Shown in pieces: positions 63,750-64,000 of a stretch of DNA of 64,000 bases (position 1 is its first letter; every line of letters begins with the position of its first letter). The DNA lies in contig JACPXK010000042.1 in assembly GCA_016196565.1 (NCBI GenBank), positions 1 through 64,000 of the forward strand. Reading direction: 5' to 3'. A model generated the notes under the pieces. That model saw nothing but the letters and a program-made list of their open reading frames with translations. It ran no database searches and was not told where the DNA came from. This stretch comes from Candidatus Omnitrophota bacterium (GTDB lineage: Bacteria > Omnitrophota > Omnitrophia > Omnitrophales > Aquincolibacteriaceae). The translations under genes and the position numbers were made by a program.

Positions 63750-64000
63750 TGGCATCAAAAATTCGCTGTTTGGTCACAGGGGGAGCGGGTTTTATCGGTT
63801 CCCATGTGGTCGAAGGACTGCTTAAAAAACGTTACGCGGTCCATGTTTTTGATAATTTATCGACCGGAAAAGCTTCCAACCTGGACTCGTTTCGCGGTGA
63901 TTTAAATTTAATCAAAGGCGATTTGCGGCGGGATTCGGATTTGCGTAAAGCGGTAAAGGGGATTGATTATATTTTTCATCTTGCAGCCAATCGCGCGGTA
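63749..64000 (+). CDS. NAD-dependent nucleotide-sugar epimerase/dehydratase, N-terminal fragment
   Basis: The first 84 codons of an extended SDR, cut by the window end. CLVTGGAGFIGSHVVEGLLK is the NAD-binding loop, VFDNLSTGKASNLDSF the adenine-ribose region, and IFHLAANRAV the start of the active site. It begins at ATG 63749 sharing bases with the upstream stop (TAATG). Beside a WbpA-like dehydrogenase it may be a UDP-HexNAcA or UDP-glucose epimerase (WbpP/GalE type). The fragment cannot decide. Confidence 0.85.
   Translation, partial: MASKIRCLVTGGAGFIGSHVVEGLLKKRYAVHVFDNLSTGKASNLDSFRGDLNLIKGDLRRDSDLRKAVKGIDYIFHLAANRAV

Overview
The window looks like chromosome from an uncultured, diderm, LPS-making bacterium. 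The best guess is Candidatus Omnitrophota (OP3) or a close relative. This rests on one enormous secreted ORF (about 5,400 codons) built of modules joined by an RSETR-type motif, on an LptD/ADP-heptose outer-membrane gene set, and on densely packed operons of housekeeping genes with many TTG/GTG starts. The lineage call is inference; no 16S or marker alignment could be run.

Layout. (1) 1-6.6 kb is accessory: the tail of a CusA/CzcA-type metal efflux pump, a MerR-controlled cysteine-rich operon (merR, thioredoxin-fold protein, MerC-like transporter, a frameshifted GDCCVxC protein), then a small integrative element (double-HTH protein, a hairpin-rich gene-free stretch, Replic_Relax protein, 58-aa ORF, large serine recombinase) lying directly against miaB. 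(2) 6.5-8.6 kb: miaB and nnrE. (3) 8.75-25.0 kb: a single 16.25-kb gene for a giant exported protein with ChaN/Tiki-like, HExxH, HEAT-like and HAD-like segments, punctuated by 14 [RKN]SE[TVAL]R motifs. (4) 25.1-31.2 kb: lipA, a lipoyl-like protein without the lysine, an aminotransferase, murI, queC, queE, rph, rdgB and tRNA-Val. (5) 31.4-39.0 kb: thrS-infC-rpmI-rplT-pheS-pheT-rarA. (6) 39.1-41.5 kb: a STAS-PilZ protein, a short promoter/terminator-bounded RNA, then a DUF1844, flippase-like and Trm112-like operon. (7) 41.7-47.9 kb: accB-accC-amaP-pfk-gmhA-rfaE2-thiE-sugar kinase. (8) 47.9-51.3 kb: tRNA-Gly, YHS protein, SAM hydrolase-type enzyme, Nudix, tRNA-Thr and rpoN (reverse strand). (9) 51.4-58.5 kb: accD, an MsmX/UgpC-type ATPase, two GGDEF cyclases and lptD. 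(10) 58.5-64 kb: nucleotide-sugar genes (ugd, rmlA, rmlB, rmlD, a second UDP-sugar dehydrogenase, and a partial epimerase cut by the window end).

How it fits together. Fatty-acid precursor supply (accB, accC, accD), ADP-heptose synthesis (gmhA, rfaE2), LPS export (lptD) and dTDP-/UDP-sugar synthesis all point to building a complex outer envelope. Two diguanylate cyclases and one PilZ protein give a c-di-GMP circuit, and rpoN supplies sigma-54. The phosphofructokinase carries the residues of pyrophosphate-dependent enzymes. The most unusual items are the giant RSETR-motif protein, the hairpin-rich stretch at 2.96-3.51 kb, the single-base G-tract frameshift in the mer-like operon, and the orphan RNA at 39.9 kb.
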